Positions 1 through 9,717 of a stretch of DNA of 64,000 bases are shown piece after piece. A program made the position numbers and the translations under genes. The stretch's first letter is position 1; each line of letters starts with the position of its first letter. The notes beneath the pieces are model-generated. The model was not told the origin of the DNA. It was given only the letters and a program-made list of their open reading frames with translations, and ran no database searches. The stretch comes from Hydrogenophaga sp. (lineage in GTDB: Bacteria; Pseudomonadota; Gammaproteobacteria; Burkholderiales; Burkholderiaceae_C). The stretch lies in assembly GCA_018333605.1 (NCBI GenBank), contig JAGXSV010000059.1, positions 32,513 to 96,512 on the forward strand. Reading direction: 5' to 3'.

Positions 1-53
1 ACCGAGTCGTAACTCGTGGTGACAAAACCTTCTTTAAAAACGCCTTCAATCAT
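1..53 (-). CDS. nuoB: NADH-quinone oxidoreductase subunit B, N-terminal fragment (cut by window edge)
   Basis: Only the first 17 codons are present, reading MIEGVFKEGFVTTSYDS on the minus strand. This is the typical start of NuoB, the complex I subunit that carries cluster N2 near the quinone site. It follows nuoA on the same strand with a 36-bp gap, the normal nuo operon order. The rest of the gene lies left of the window, so cluster ligands cannot be checked. Confidence 0.85.
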   Translation of the reverse strand, partial: MIEGVFKEGFVTTSYDS

Positions 54-89
54 GAACAGCTCCGGTGTTTGCGCACAGGTTTCGGTGTG

Positions 90-449
90 TCATTCCCAAT
101 CCAACGCACCTTTTTTCCACTCGTAAACAAAGCCCACGGTCAAAATGGCCAGAAAAACAACCCCGGCCAAAAAGCCCGTCAGACCAATGTCCGAAAAAGC
201 CACGGCCCAGGGAATCAGGAAGGCGATTTCAAGATCAAAAAGAATGAACAAAATGGCCACCAGGTAATAGCGAACATCGAACTTCATTCGCGCGTCTTCA
301 AACGCCTCGAAACCACATTCGTAAGGGGAATTTTTTTCTGCGTCAGGACGGTTTGGACCCAGTATGTAGCCCAACACCTGCGGAATAATCCCTACAGCAA
401 TACCCACCAAAATGAACAAGAGTACGGGAAGGTATTGTTCGAGACTCAT
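90..449 (-). CDS. nuoA: NADH-quinone oxidoreductase subunit A
   Basis: NuoA is a small membrane subunit of proton-pumping complex I. The 119-residue product begins [16 protein letters not shown] and has three hydrophobic segments (about residues 6-28, 62-82 and 88-108). Between the first two is the conserved loop with [11 protein letters not shown], the family signature. The chosen start gives the usual NuoA length; a longer reading would run into the upstream tRNA. It is the first gene of the nuo operon here, followed by nuoB, and lies just downstream of tRNA-Leu, secG and tpiA, an order I recall from many betaproteobacteria. Confidence 0.95.
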   Translation of the reverse strand: MSLEQYLPVLLFILVGIAVGIIPQVLGYILGPNRPDAEKNSPYECGFEAFEDARMKFDVRYYLVAILFILFDLEIAFLIPWAVAFSDIGLTGFLAGVVFLAILTVGFVYEWKKGALDWE

Positions 450-497
450 CTTGGTAAATTCCACTGACATGGCGCATGGGCCATGTTGTCCAAAGAT

Positions 498-582
498 TGG
501 TGCCGACGGCGAGACTCGAACTCGCACAGCTTTCGCCACTACCCCCTCAAGATAGCGTGTCTACCAATTTCACCACGTCGGC
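498..582 (-). tRNA. tRNA-Leu (anticodon GAG)
   Basis: On the minus strand an 85-nt cloverleaf starts GCCGACG at 582 and ends with the matching CGTCGGC, a discriminator A and an encoded CCA at 500-498. The anticodon stem CTATC/GGTAG closes the loop TTGAGGG with anticodon GAG. A long variable arm and the GTTCGAGTC T-loop region mark it as a class II leucine tRNA. It lies between secG and nuoA. Confidence 0.95.
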
Positions 583-751
583 CAGGTCTGCATTGTCGGG
601 TTCACGAGGGACTGTGTGAACCATCTCGACATCTGTTGGAGTTTACCCTGAAATGACCTCGTTTTTCAGAGTGCAGGGTGGATTTTCACGGCAATCGGTC
701 GCTGCGAATAGGGCAAAAACCAAAGCCAATCACACCCGACATACAGCCCGT

Positions 752-1156
752 TTACTTGGCAGGAATCTGTGCAGCACCCGTGCCGGCTGGTTGCGTTTCC
801 ACGACTACCGGAGCGGGTACGTCGGCCGCGGTTTGACCAGGAATCTGTGCAGCAGCTGGAACTTCCGCAGGCAATACAGCACCCTCGAGCACGCTTCCCG
901 AACCAGGGGCTTCACGCAGGTTTCCAAAATAAGCCAAGCCCAGCGTACAGGTGAGGAAAACACCTGCCAGTACCGCCGTGGTCCTTGACAGGAAGTTCGC
1001 GCCGCCGGATGCACCGAACAGACTGGCCGAACCGGCACCGCCACCGAAGGCCGCACCCGCGTCAGCACCCTTGCCGTGCTGCATCAGGATCAACGCAATC
1101 ATGGCGAGCGCGGAAAGAATCTGAACCGCGAGGAGGATCGTCAACAAAACATTCAT
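752..1156 (-). CDS. secG: Preprotein translocase subunit SecG
   Basis: SecG is the small non-essential subunit of the SecYEG inner-membrane translocon. The 134-residue protein has two membrane segments (about residues 3-23 and 55-75). Between them is the Gly/Ala-rich cytoplasmic loop with GAAFGGGAGSASLFGASG, conserved in the family. The C-terminal ~50 residues are a Pro/Ala-rich tail containing two similar AAQIPG/AAQIPA stretches, longer than in E. coli SecG (110 aa). It lies 36 bp after tpiA on the same strand and upstream of tRNA-Leu and nuo, probably as part of a tpiA-secG transcription unit. Confidence 0.95.
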   Translation of the reverse strand: MNVLLTILLAVQILSALAMIALILMQHGKGADAGAAFGGGAGSASLFGASGGANFLSRTTAVLAGVFLTCTLGLAYFGNLREAPGSGSVLEGAVLPAEVPAAAQIPGQTAADVPAPVVVETQPAGTGAAQIPAK

Positions 1157-1192
1157 TTTTTTCTCCGAAATTGGGTGATTTGCGGCCGGCGC

Positions 1193-1939
1193 TTACCGCG
1201 CAGAGACCACGATCTGCAGGAAATCAGCGGCCTTGAGCGATGCGCCGCCGATGAGCCCGCCATCAATGTCGGGCTGAGCCAACAGGCTGGCTGCGTTGAC
1301 TGCATTCATGCTGCCGCCGTAAAGAATGTGAACACGCTCGGGATGCTGTGTGGCGGCAGCGAGCTGCGCACGCAAGACAGCATGCACGTGTTGCGCCATT
1401 TCTGGCGTTGCTGTTTTACCCGTGCCAATGGCCCACACAGGCTCGTAAGCCACCACGATTTCGCTGGTGCAATGGGCCACAGCATGGATGACAGCGGCCA
1501 ACTGGCGCTTGACCACGGCCTCGGTTTGATCAGCCTCGCGCTCCGCAAGGGTTTCACCCACACAGACGATCGGCGTAATGCCCAGCGCCAAGGCGCGCTG
1601 GGCTTTGGCAGCAACCAGTGCATCCGTTTCACCGTGGTATTGACGGCGTTCGGAGTGCCCCACAATGACGTAGCGGCAAGCAAAGTCACGCAGCATGGCC
1701 GCGCTGACTTCACCTGTGTAAGCACCTTGCTCGTGCGCAGATACGTCCTGGGCACCCCAAACGATCGGGCTGCCCTGCAGCAAGGTTTGCAACTGAGCGA
1801 GGTATGGCGCGGGCGCACACAGCGCCATGTCGGCTGCGGTCCCGACGCCACCCAAGCTACTCAGCATGGCTTTGACCAGCGCCTCGTTGGCAGCCAGTGA
1901 GCCGTTCATTTTCCAGTTGCCCGCGATGAGTTTTTTCAT
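1193..1939 (-). CDS. tpiA: Triosephosphate isomerase
   Basis: This cytoplasmic glycolytic enzyme interconverts dihydroxyacetone phosphate and glyceraldehyde 3-phosphate. The 248-residue protein shows the substrate-binding GNWKMNGS near the N terminus, the electrophilic His in VIVGHSERR and the catalytic Glu in [14 protein letters not shown] (about residue 165). The phosphate-binding LYGGSMNA and GLIGGASL follow near the end. Length is normal. It is followed by secG and preceded by the quinone oxidoreductase gene on the same strand. Confidence 0.97.
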   Translation of the reverse strand: MKKLIAGNWKMNGSLAANEALVKAMLSSLGGVGTAADMALCAPAPYLAQLQTLLQGSPIVWGAQDVSAHEQGAYTGEVSAAMLRDFACRYVIVGHSERRQYHGETDALVAAKAQRALALGITPIVCVGETLAEREADQTEAVVKRQLAAVIHAVAHCTSEIVVAYEPVWAIGTGKTATPEMAQHVHAVLRAQLAAATQHPERVHILYGGSMNAVNAASLLAQPDIDGGLIGGASLKAADFLQIVVSAR

Positions 1940-1972
1940 AGCCTTTTTCCCAGCACTGCGTTCAGCCTGCCA

Positions 1973-2962
1973 TCAGGACCATGTCAGTACCAGCTTGCCG
2001 ATATGTTGATTGGACTCCATCAGCGCATGCGCTGAGGCGGCCTCCCCCGCTTTGAACACGCGGAAGATGACCGGTTTGATGCGACCGCTAACCAGCAAGG
2101 GCCAGACGGTGGCGCGCAACGCCTGAGCGATGGCAGCCTTGAAGGCGACCGGTCGCGGACGCAGTGTCGAGCCTGTGATGGTGAGGCGACGGCGCAACAC
2201 CAGCCCTGCATTGATCTCGGCTTTCACGCCGCCCTGCACCGCGATGATGACCAAACGGCCGTCTTCTGCGAGGCAGTCCAGTTCTCGCGTCACGTAGGCA
2301 CCGGCCACCATGTCCAGAATCACGTTGACACCCTGGCCACGGGTGATCTCAGCCACCGCCGCCACAAAATCCTGCGCCTTGTAGTTGATCGCATGGTCAG
2401 CACCCAAGGCGAGGCAAGCGGCGCATTTGTCGTCGCTGCCTGCCGTGGTGATCACGCGCGCACCCAATGCCTTGGCCATCTGGATCGCGGTCACGCCGAT
2501 GCCGCTGGTGCCACCCTGGATCAACAGAGTTTCACCGGTCTGCAGGCGCGCACGATCAAACACATTGCTCCAGACAGTGAAAAAAGTCTCGGGCAAGCTG
2601 GCCGCAGCCACATCGTCCAGGCCCTCTGGCACCGGCAGGCACTGCCCCACGGGAGCGACACAAAATTGCGCATACCCACCGCCGGCCACCAGCGCACACA
2701 CCCGGTCGCCCACAGCAAGACCCGCAGCCGCCATGGCGGCCGCGTCGCCCGACTCGACCACACCCGCCACTTCAAGGCCGGGAATGTCGGAAGCGCCGGG
2801 CGGCACCGGGTAATTGCCGGTTCGCTGCAGCACATCGGGCCGGTTCACACCCGACGCACTCACACGGATGAGCACTTCGCCCTCGCCCGCTATGGGCATC
2901 GGGCGCTCTGTCAAACGCAGCACGTCGGGTGCGCCGTAGGCACTGATTTCAACCGCTTGCAT
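1973..2962 (-). CDS. NAD(P)H-quinone oxidoreductase, zinc-independent MDR family (PIG3-like)
   Basis: A 329-residue medium-chain dehydrogenase/reductase. It has an N-terminal GroES-like domain (VNRPDVLQRTGNYP, GLEVAGVV) and a Rossmann domain with the nucleotide-binding stretch IQGGTSGIGVTAIQ at about 145-158. Zinc-binding cysteines typical of alcohol dehydrogenases are absent, which fits the quinone reductase/PIG3 branch. The likely reaction is NADPH-dependent reduction of quinones or enals; the substrate cannot be read from sequence. It lies between pnp and tpiA with short gaps, so cotranscription is plausible. Confidence 0.85.
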   Translation of the reverse strand: MQAVEISAYGAPDVLRLTERPMPIAGEGEVLIRVSASGVNRPDVLQRTGNYPVPPGASDIPGLEVAGVVESGDAAAMAAAGLAVGDRVCALVAGGGYAQFCVAPVGQCLPVPEGLDDVAAASLPETFFTVWSNVFDRARLQTGETLLIQGGTSGIGVTAIQMAKALGARVITTAGSDDKCAACLALGADHAINYKAQDFVAAVAEITRGQGVNVILDMVAGAYVTRELDCLAEDGRLVIIAVQGGVKAEINAGLVLRRRLTITGSTLRPRPVAFKAAIAQALRATVWPLLVSGRIKPVIFRVFKAGEAASAHALMESNQHIGKLVLTWS

Positions 2963-2978
2963 GGCCGGAAAACCCGTC

Positions 2979-5108
2979 TTATTGCTGCTGTTGCTGCTGA
3001 CCCTGGTCGCCGCTGTTGCGGTCGATCAGCGCCTTCATGGACAGCTTGACGCGGCCTTTTTCGTCGGTCTCAAGCACTTTGACTTTGACGATCTGGCCTT
3101 CGCTCAGGTAGTCGGTCACGCGTTCAACACGCTCGTGGGCGATCTGGCTGATGTGCAGCAGACCGTCTTTGCCAGGCAGCAGATTGATCAGCGCACCGAA
3201 GTCCAGGATCTTGGTGACCGGACCTTCGTAGACCTTGCCGATTTCGACTTCGGCGGTGATCTGCTGGATACGGCGCTTGGCTTCGTCGGCCTTGGCGCTG
3301 TCGGTCGAGGCGATGGTGATCGTGCCGTCTTCGTCGATGTTGATCTGCGTGCCGGTCTCTTCGGTCAGCGCGCGGATGACGGCGCCGCCCTTGCCGATCA
3401 CGTCACGGATCTTCTCGGGGTTGATCTTCATGGTGAAGAGCTTGGGTGCGAAGTTGGACACCTCGGTCTTGGCTTCTCCCATGGCTTCCTGCATCTTGCC
3501 CAAAATGTGCATGCGGGCTTCTTTGGCCTGGGCCAGCGCGACCTGCATGATTTCCTTGGTGATGCCCTGGATCTTGATGTCCATCTGCAGCGCCGAGATG
3601 CCGTTGGTGGTACCGGCGACCTTGAAGTCCATGTCGCCCAGGTGATCTTCATCGCCCAGAATGTCCGTCAGCACCGCAAAGCGGTTGCCGTCCTTGATCA
3701 GGCCCATGGCGATGCCGGCCACATGGGCTTTCATGGGCACGCCAGCGTCCATCAGCGCCAGGCAACCGCCGCAGACCGAAGCCATCGACGAGGAGCCATT
3801 GGACTCGGTGATTTCCGACACCAGACGCATGGTGTAGGGAAAGTCTTCCTTGCTCGGCAGCGCAGCGATCAGCGCACGCTTGGCCAGACGGCCGTGGCCG
3901 ATCTCGCGGCGCTTGGGCGTGCCAAAACGCCCGGCTTCGCCGGTGGCGAAGGGAGGCATGTTGTAGTGCAGCATGAAGCGGTCTTCAAAATCACCAGCGA
4001 GTGCGTCAATACGCTGGGCATCGCGATCGGTACCGAGCGTGGCCACCACCAGTGCCTGGGTTTCGCCGCGGGTGAACAGCGACGAACCGTGGGTGCGGGG
4101 CAGCACACCATTGCGAATTTCAATGGCGCGCACCGTTCGGGTGTCGCGGCCGTCGATGCGGGGCTCGCCGGCCAGAATCTGGCCACGCACGATCTTGGCT
4201 TCGATCTCGAACAGCAAAGCTTCAATGGCCACGCTGTCAAAGGTCACGCCTTCGGCTTTCAGGCTCGCCATAACGTCGGCGTAAGCCGCGCGGCAGGCCT
4301 GGGTGCGGGCCTGCTTGTTGCGAATCTGGTAAGCCGCTTCGAGCTTGGCCTTGGCCAGATCGTCGATCTTGGCGATCAGGGCCTCGTCTTTGGCCGGTGC
4401 TTGCCAGTCCCAGACGGGCTTGCCCGCGTCGCGCACCAGCTCGTTGATGGCAGCGATGGCAATGTTGCCCTGCTCGTGGCCAAACACCACGGCGCCCAAC
4501 ATGATTTCTTCGGACAACTGGTCGGCTTCGGACTCCACCATCAAGACGGCGCCTTCGGTACCAGCGACCACCAGGTCAAGCTGGCTGTCTTTCAACTGGG
4601 TTTGGCCCGGGTTCAGCACATACTGGCCGTTGATGTAACCCACGCGGGCTGCGCCGATGGGGCCGTTGAACGGGATGCCGGACACGGACAGGGCTGCAGA
4701 CGTGGCGATCATGGCCGCGATGTCGGCCTGCACTTCGGGGTTCAGGCTGACCACGTGCACGATGACCTGAACTTCGTTGTAGAAGCCTTCAGGGAACAGC
4801 GGGCGAATGGGGCGGTCGATCAGGCGGCAGGTCAGCGTTTCGAGTTCGCTGGGACGGCCTTCGCGCTTGAAGAAGCTGCCGGGAATCTTGCCAGCGGCGT
4901 ACGACTTTTCGGTGTAGTCAACCGTCAGCGGAAAGAAGTCTTGACCGGCTTTGGCATCGGTCTTGGCAACCACGGTGGCGAGTACCACGGTGTCGTCGAT
5001 ATTGACCACCACGGCGCCGGTGGCCTGGCGAGCGATTTCGCCGGTTTCCATGGTGACCGTGTGCGGGCCCCACTGGAAGGTCTTGGTGACTTTGTTGAAC
5101 ATGCTCAT
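2979..5108 (-). CDS. pnp: Polyribonucleotide nucleotidyltransferase (PNPase)
   Basis: PNPase degrades RNA 3'-to-5' by phosphorolysis and is a degradosome component. The 709-residue protein has two RNase PH domains, a KH domain ([20 protein letters not shown]) and an S1 domain ([20 protein letters not shown]). The start chosen reads [14 protein letters not shown], with AGGAG seven bases upstream, and gives the usual family length. The last residues are a run of glutamines (QGQQQQQQ). It lies downstream of rpsO, a classic pair, separated by an intrinsic terminator and a structured leader annotated separately. Confidence 0.97.
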   Translation of the reverse strand: MSMFNKVTKTFQWGPHTVTMETGEIARQATGAVVVNIDDTVVLATVVAKTDAKAGQDFFPLTVDYTEKSYAAGKIPGSFFKREGRPSELETLTCRLIDRPIRPLFPEGFYNEVQVIVHVVSLNPEVQADIAAMIATSAALSVSGIPFNGPIGAARVGYINGQYVLNPGQTQLKDSQLDLVVAGTEGAVLMVESEADQLSEEIMLGAVVFGHEQGNIAIAAINELVRDAGKPVWDWQAPAKDEALIAKIDDLAKAKLEAAYQIRNKQARTQACRAAYADVMASLKAEGVTFDSVAIEALLFEIEAKIVRGQILAGEPRIDGRDTRTVRAIEIRNGVLPRTHGSSLFTRGETQALVVATLGTDRDAQRIDALAGDFEDRFMLHYNMPPFATGEAGRFGTPKRREIGHGRLAKRALIAALPSKEDFPYTMRLVSEITESNGSSSMASVCGGCLALMDAGVPMKAHVAGIAMGLIKDGNRFAVLTDILGDEDHLGDMDFKVAGTTNGISALQMDIKIQGITKEIMQVALAQAKEARMHILGKMQEAMGEAKTEVSNFAPKLFTMKINPEKIRDVIGKGGAVIRALTEETGTQINIDEDGTITIASTDSAKADEAKRRIQQITAEVEIGKVYEGPVTKILDFGALINLLPGKDGLLHISQIAHERVERVTDYLSEGQIVKVKVLETDEKGRVKLSMKALIDRNSGDQGQQQQQQ

Positions 5109-5156
5109 GGGTTTTCTCCTATGGGCCACCCAGCAGAACTGGCGGGGGGGCATGGC

Positions 5157-5259
5157 GTGCAGACCATCTGCACAAAACCCGGAAACACAACCCAGAACAC
5201 GATGCCATTCCAGAGCCGTTGAACGCCGCTGCTGCGCGGCCATCAACACCTCTGGAATG
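5157..5259 (-). promoter_or_regulatory. Structured pnp leader: two stem-loops
   Basis: Between the rpsO terminator and pnp the leader RNA can form two hairpins. The larger one (5206-5259) pairs CATTCCAGAG with CTCTGGAATG, then GTTGA with TCAAC, then GCCGC with GCGGC around a 6-nt loop. The three perfect helices are separated by small symmetric internal loops. A smaller one (5157-5173) pairs GTGCAGA with TCTGCAC. In enterobacteria, pnp autoregulation uses RNase III cleavage of a long leader stem followed by PNPase digestion. The position and size here fit that role, but the function is inferred. Confidence 0.6.
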
Positions 5260-5314
5260 ACACAGCTTCGCTCTGTTGTTGCTGCTCCGGAATCAAAAAA
5301 CGTGGCTGACAAAC

Positions 5315-5349
5315 AAAAAACGCCCGAGCCAGCGAACCAACTCAGGCGT
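5315..5349 (-). terminator. Intrinsic terminator after rpsO
   Basis: On the minus strand ACGCCTGAG pairs with CTCGGGCGT (nine pairs, one T-G wobble) around a 12-nt loop, followed by TTTTTTG. It lies 26 bp past the rpsO stop codon, so most rpsO transcripts should end here and pnp depends on read-through or its own promoter. Confidence 0.85.
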
Positions 5350-5374
5350 CTTGCGTGTCATGCCGTATTCAAAA

Positions 5375-5641
5375 TTACTTGCGCAGACCCAGCTTGGCGA
5401 TCAGGGCAATGTAGCGCTGAGCGTCTTTGGACTTCAGGTAGTCCAACAGCTTGCGGCGGCGGCTCACCATGCGCAGCAGGCCACGGCGGCCGTGGTGGTC
5501 TTTGGCGTGGGTCTTGAAGTGGGGGGTCAGCTCGTTGATGCGGGCGGTCAGAATGGCAACCTGCACTTCTGGACTACCCGTGTCGTTGGCGGCACGGGCG
5601 TTGTCCGCAACGACGGCGGCTTTAACGGTTTTTTCGATCAT
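5375..5641 (-). CDS. rpsO: 30S ribosomal protein S15
   Basis: S15 binds 16S rRNA early in small-subunit assembly. The 88-residue product beginning [11 protein letters not shown] has the exact family length. It carries the conserved rRNA-binding motifs [13 protein letters not shown] and [19 protein letters not shown], and ends KLGLRK. It precedes pnp with a terminator between them. A TATAAT-like -10 lies about 115 bp upstream. Confidence 0.98.
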   Translation of the reverse strand: MIEKTVKAAVVADNARAANDTGSPEVQVAILTARINELTPHFKTHAKDHHGRRGLLRMVSRRRKLLDYLKSKDAQRYIALIAKLGLRK

Positions 5642-5753
5642 GTTGGATTCCTGAGGGTTACATGCGACCCGACGCAGCCTGCCAGCACCCGGAACACCAG
5701 GCCCGACCGCCGCAGCGGGCGTGAATTGCCGTTCAAACAAACAGCAACCCAAG

Positions 5754-5782
5754 ATTATAGCCCAGTCGCTCTTTGGGATGGG
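5754..5782 (-). promoter_or_regulatory. Possible sigma-70 promoter for rpsO
   Basis: A perfect minus-strand -10 hexamer TATAAT lies at 5759-5754, at the 3' end of the aminotransferase gene and ahead of rpsO. No good -35 hexamer is present at 16-17 bp (CCATCC or CCCATC), so the call rests on the -10 and the position alone. Confidence 0.45.
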
Positions 5783-6963
5783 TTTCGGAGCCAGGCGCGA
5801 AGGCGGTCGACGCCCTGAACCAGGCGCTGCGGGTCCCGGCTGGCAAAGCACCAGCGCAGCCAGCCCGCGGCTTCGGGGCCAAAGGCACTGCCAGGGGCCA
5901 GGCCCAGGCCGGCCTCGCGCACCAGCCGCTTAGCCACATCCAGGCAATCGGACTGACCTTCCAGCCGAAAGAAAGCGTACATGCCGCCTTGCGGCATGGC
6001 CAGCGTGACGCCGGGTATGGCCTGCAGCAGTGGCACCAGGGTGTCGCGGCAAGTTTGCAGGTGGGCCACCAGCGCTGGCGTGACGGCGTCACCTCGCTGC
6101 AGCGCGACCACGGCAGCACGCTGGGTGAACACGGGAGCGCACGAGGTGTTGAATTCGATCAGCTTGCCGACGGCGTGCGTCAACTCGGGTGGCAAGACCA
6201 GCCAGCCCAGACGCCAGCCAGTCATGAGGAAGCTTTTGGAAAAACTGTGGGCAACGATCAGGCGGTCGGCGGGCTCGGCCACATCCAGAAAGCTCGGAGC
6301 AGCGCCGCCGGTACCGTTGTCTGCGTAATACAAACGCTCATAAACTTCGTCTGCCAGCACCCAGGTGCCGGTGCTGCGGCAGTGCGCCAAGATGGTGGCC
6401 TGCTCTTCCCGGCTGAGCGTCCAGCCGGTCGGGTTGTTGGGCGCGTTGACGATCAACAGACGCGTGGCCGGGGTGATGGCCGCCAGCAAGGCGCCCATGT
6501 CGAGCACCCAGGCGCCCGCGTTGGCGCCGGACTCGACCACGGTCAATGACACGGTTTTGACCCGTCCGCCCATGATCTGCGGCTGGGCCACCAGATTGGG
6601 CCACGCCGGCGTGACCACCACCACCTCGTCACCCGCCTCCACCAGCGCTTGCGAAGCGAGCATGAGCCCGTTGACACCGCCGGAAGTGATGGCGATGCGG
6701 TCAAACCAGTGGTCGGCGCCCCGCCCGGGGTGCAGGCCATGCGTGTAAACCGCAATGGCCTGGCGCAACTCGGGCAGGCCCAGATTGTGCGCGTAGAAGG
6801 TTTCACCCGACTGCAGCGAGGCAATGGCCGCTTCGCGAATGAAAGCGGGCGTGACCTCGTCGCTTTCGCCAAACCAGAACTTGAGCACGTCGGGGCGGCC
6901 CAGCCCTTCGTTGGCCACTTCCCGAATGCGAGACTCTTCCAGGCTCTCAACCACTTCACGCAT
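5755..6963 (-). CDS. PLP-dependent aminotransferase, class I/II
   Basis: A 402-residue fold-type I aminotransferase. It shows SSGV-like cofactor contacts ([13 protein letters not shown]), the NAPNNPTGW motif and [17 protein letters not shown], whose Lys should bind pyridoxal phosphate. An Arg near the C terminus (RWCFAS) may bind the substrate carboxylate. The start [11 protein letters not shown] has AGAGGA eight bases upstream; a start 18 codons earlier would overlap the previous gene by 4 bp and is less likely. The amino-acid specificity is not evident. Its gene ends 113 bp before rpsO. Confidence 0.85.
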   Translation of the reverse strand: MREVVESLEESRIREVANEGLGRPDVLKFWFGESDEVTPAFIREAAIASLQSGETFYAHNLGLPELRQAIAVYTHGLHPGRGADHWFDRIAITSGGVNGLMLASQALVEAGDEVVVVTPAWPNLVAQPQIMGGRVKTVSLTVVESGANAGAWVLDMGALLAAITPATRLLIVNAPNNPTGWTLSREEQATILAHCRSTGTWVLADEVYERLYYADNGTGGAAPSFLDVAEPADRLIVAHSFSKSFLMTGWRLGWLVLPPELTHAVGKLIEFNTSCAPVFTQRAAVVALQRGDAVTPALVAHLQTCRDTLVPLLQAIPGVTLAMPQGGMYAFFRLEGQSDCLDVAKRLVREAGLGLAPGSAFGPEAAGWLRWCFASRDPQRLVQGVDRLRAWLRNPSQRATGL

Positions 6964-7013
6964 CAGACTTTTTCCTCTTTCAAGATCACGTCGCGCGCCG
7001 TGCGGCGGGTGGA

Positions 7014-8324
7014 TCAAGGCCGAACCATCTGACAGGTGTGCGGCTGCTCGGCCTGCTGGGGGCTGAGGGTGCGAATGACGCGAAAGCCGTAGCCCGAACC
7101 CTCGACATCGAACCTCACACCGGGCGCGCCCAGGCGGTCCATCACCGCCACGGCCAGCGGCTGCTGGAACTGGTGGTCGGCAGCGCGCATGCGGGCGCGC
7201 TGGCCGGCAACGGTCACGTCGGCTTTTTCGAGCTGGGCGGCGATGTTGGCCGCGTTGATCGGACTGCCATCGGCGCCCGCGCGTTCAACGGCCTGCGCCA
7301 GGGACTCGATCATGAGCTGCATACGCATGTGAACGTAGTCTTCTTCCGGCTTGGGAAAGCGCTGGCGGAAGGCCTGGTAGAAAGCTTCCGATTCGCGAGT
7401 GGCCACGTTGGGAAACCAGTCGGCCACCGCCACCACTTTGCCAATACCGGCGTCGCCAATGGCAGCGGGCGCACCCAGCGCGTTGCCATAGAAGGTGTAG
7501 AACGTGCCTTCAAATCCCACTTCGCGAGCGGCTTTCACCAGCAGCGTCAGGTCATTGCCCCAGTTGCCGGTGAGCACTGCCTGGGCGCCGCTGGCCTTGA
7601 TCTTGTTGGCGTAGGGCAAAAAGTCTTTCACCCGCGCCATGGGGTGCAGTTCGTCGCCCACAATTTTCACATCGGGTCGCTTGGCCGCCAGTTGGTTGCG
7701 GGCTTCGCGCAGCACCGCGTGGCCGAAGCTGTAGTCCTGACCGATCAGGTAGATGTTTTTCAGCGCAGCGTCTTCGCGCAGCACGCTCATGAGTGCGGTC
7801 ATGCGCATGTCGGCATGGGCGTCAAACCGGAAATGCCAGTAGCTGCACTTCTCGTTGGTCAGGACAGGGTCAACGGCTGAATAGTTCAAAAACACCACTT
7901 GGCGCGACGGGTCACGTTCGTTGTGCTTGTTGATGGCGTCGATCAGGCCCGACGCCGCCGCCGAGCTGTTGCCCTGGGCGACGATGGTGATATTGCGGTC
8001 GATGGCGGAACGCAGCGCCGACAGCGCCTCTTCGGTCTGGCCCTTGCTGTCAAAGCGCTCGATCAACAGGGGCCGGTTGCCACCGGGCAGCTTCACGCCA
8101 CCGCGTGCGTTCACACGCTCGGTGGCCCACACCAGGTTGCGAAACACGGCTTCGCCTGTGTTGGCAAAAGGACCCGATAAGCCTTCGATCATGCCGATGC
8201 GAATTGGTGTGCCGCTGCTGGCTGGGACGTTCTGCGCAATGGCTGGCAGGCTGAGGCAGGCGACCATGCCCAGCACCCAGGGGATACAGCGGCGGCGCAG
8301 CGAGAAGATCGAAACGGGGTTCAT
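7014..8324 (-). CDS. Periplasmic substrate-binding protein, branched-chain amino acid ABC type
   Basis: A 436-residue LivJ/LivK-type (peripla_BP_6) binding protein. After a signal peptide ending around LSLPAIAQN comes the mature start PIRIGMIEGLSGPFANTGEA, typical of the type I periplasmic binding fold. No permease or ATPase genes are adjacent, so it is an orphan that may work with a transporter elsewhere or as a sensor partner. The ligand is unknown. The start MNPVSIFSLRRR is favoured because it gives a standard n-region/h-region signal. Confidence 0.85.
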   Translation of the reverse strand: MNPVSIFSLRRRCIPWVLGMVACLSLPAIAQNVPASSGTPIRIGMIEGLSGPFANTGEAVFRNLVWATERVNARGGVKLPGGNRPLLIERFDSKGQTEEALSALRSAIDRNITIVAQGNSSAAASGLIDAINKHNERDPSRQVVFLNYSAVDPVLTNEKCSYWHFRFDAHADMRMTALMSVLREDAALKNIYLIGQDYSFGHAVLREARNQLAAKRPDVKIVGDELHPMARVKDFLPYANKIKASGAQAVLTGNWGNDLTLLVKAAREVGFEGTFYTFYGNALGAPAAIGDAGIGKVVAVADWFPNVATRESEAFYQAFRQRFPKPEEDYVHMRMQLMIESLAQAVERAGADGSPINAANIAAQLEKADVTVAGQRARMRAADHQFQQPLAVAVMDRLGAPGVRFDVEGSGYGFRVIRTLSPQQAEQPHTCQMVRP

Positions 8325-8511
8325 ACAGGTTCCGGAAAGTGTGGGGTGTGAGTTGGCCCGCAAGGTTTGGTGGCCGAGCCCAGTCGCCTTGAAATGGGCG
8401 GGATGGGCAATGTAACGGCTCGGGGTGGCGCAGTGTAATTCATAATTAACTTGACAAACCCTGGCGGCTCGCTGGTTTGACTTCCTGGCTTCTGTCCGAC
8501 GCAGGACCCGA

Positions 8512-9609
8512 TCAAGTGCCCAGCTGAGTCAGCTCGGCCAGAGGCCAGCGAGGCCGCACATCAAAGCGGTAGCTGCTGGCGGCGGCGGGATCGGTGAACG
8601 CCAGCCCGGCCTGGGCCCGCAAGCCTGCAGCCAACGCGATCATGGCGCCGTTGTCGGTGCACAAATGCAGCTCGGGGTAGTGCACGCGCAAACCGCCTTT
8701 GGCGCAAGCGGCATTGAGTTGCCCGCGCAACAGTGCGTTGGCACCCACACCGCCCGCCACGACCAGCCGTCGCAGGCCCGTGAGCTTGACCGCTGCCAGC
8801 GATTTTTTCACCAGCACGTCCACAATGGCCGCCTGCACGCTGGCGGCCACGTCGGCCTTTTGCTGCAGGCTCAGCGGGTCGGCCAGGTGCGTGGTAGCCG
8901 GGCCGTCCATGCTGGCGTGGGCCAGCCGCTTCACCTGGGTCAGCACCGCCGTTTTCAGGCCGGCAAACGAAAAATCGAGGTCGCCGCTGTGCAGCAGCGG
9001 GCGCGGCAGCCTGTAGGCCAGGGCATCGCCCGTCTGCGCCAGCTCGGCCAGTGCGGGACCACCGGGGTACCCCAGACCGAGCAACTTGGCCGACTTGTCA
9101 AACGCTTCACCGGCGGCGTCGTCAATGGTTTCGCCCAACAGTTCGTAGCGCCCTACGCCGTCCACCCGCATCAGCTGGGTGTGTCCGCCCGACACCAGCA
9201 GCGCCACAAACGGAAACTTAGGCGGGTCGGCGCTGAGAAATGGCGACAGCAAATGCCCTTCGAGGTGGTGCACGCCCAGCACCGGTTTGCCCAGTGCAAA
9301 GCCCAGGGCACACGCCACACCCGAACCCACCAGCAAAGCGCCCGCCAGCCCCGGCCCACGGGTGTAACCCACCGCGTCCACGGCCGACAGCGGCAGCCCG
9401 GCCTGCGCCAGCACGGCATCGGTGAGCGGCAGCACGCGCCGTATGTGGTCGCGGCTGGCCAGCTCGGGGACCACGCCGCCATAGGCCTGGTGCATGTCAA
9501 TCTGGCTGTGCAGGGCATGGCCCAACAGCCGGGGCGTGCCGGTGCCGCTGGCGTCCACCAGGGCCACGCCGGTTTCGTCACAAGACGATTCGATTCCCAA
9601 AATCAGCAT
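8512..9609 (-). CDS. tsaD: tRNA N6-adenosine threonylcarbamoyltransferase
   Basis: TsaD transfers the threonylcarbamoyl group to A37 of ANN-decoding tRNAs (t6A). The 365-residue product starts [19 protein letters not shown] and contains the ASKH-fold motifs VELASRDH-type (VPELASRDH), the metal-binding GVHHLEGH and LVSGGHTQL. It is slightly longer than the usual ~340 aa. The upstream in-frame open region has no TsaD similarity and runs antisense to nasR, so it is not part of the gene. It is divergent from nasR with 108 bp between them. Confidence 0.96.
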   Translation of the reverse strand: MLILGIESSCDETGVALVDASGTGTPRLLGHALHSQIDMHQAYGGVVPELASRDHIRRVLPLTDAVLAQAGLPLSAVDAVGYTRGPGLAGALLVGSGVACALGFALGKPVLGVHHLEGHLLSPFLSADPPKFPFVALLVSGGHTQLMRVDGVGRYELLGETIDDAAGEAFDKSAKLLGLGYPGGPALAELAQTGDALAYRLPRPLLHSGDLDFSFAGLKTAVLTQVKRLAHASMDGPATTHLADPLSLQQKADVAASVQAAIVDVLVKKSLAAVKLTGLRRLVVAGGVGANALLRGQLNAACAKGGLRVHYPELHLCTDNGAMIALAAGLRAQAGLAFTDPAAASSYRFDVRPRWPLAELTQLGT

Positions 9610-9717
9610 GCCGGGAGTGTACGGGGCAGCACCATCGCAGGCGGTCGCCCTCCCCCGCCGCCCAACCCAGGCCGGCATGTTTGTTGCGTACAGCGTCCCA
9701 AACACCCCGTGGAACCC

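Noticed and set aside
2961..5222. Very long open frame antisense to pnp
   Set aside because: It mirrors pnp in a GC-rich genome, has Asp/His/Gly/Val-biased composition and no domain; pnp is certain on the other strand.
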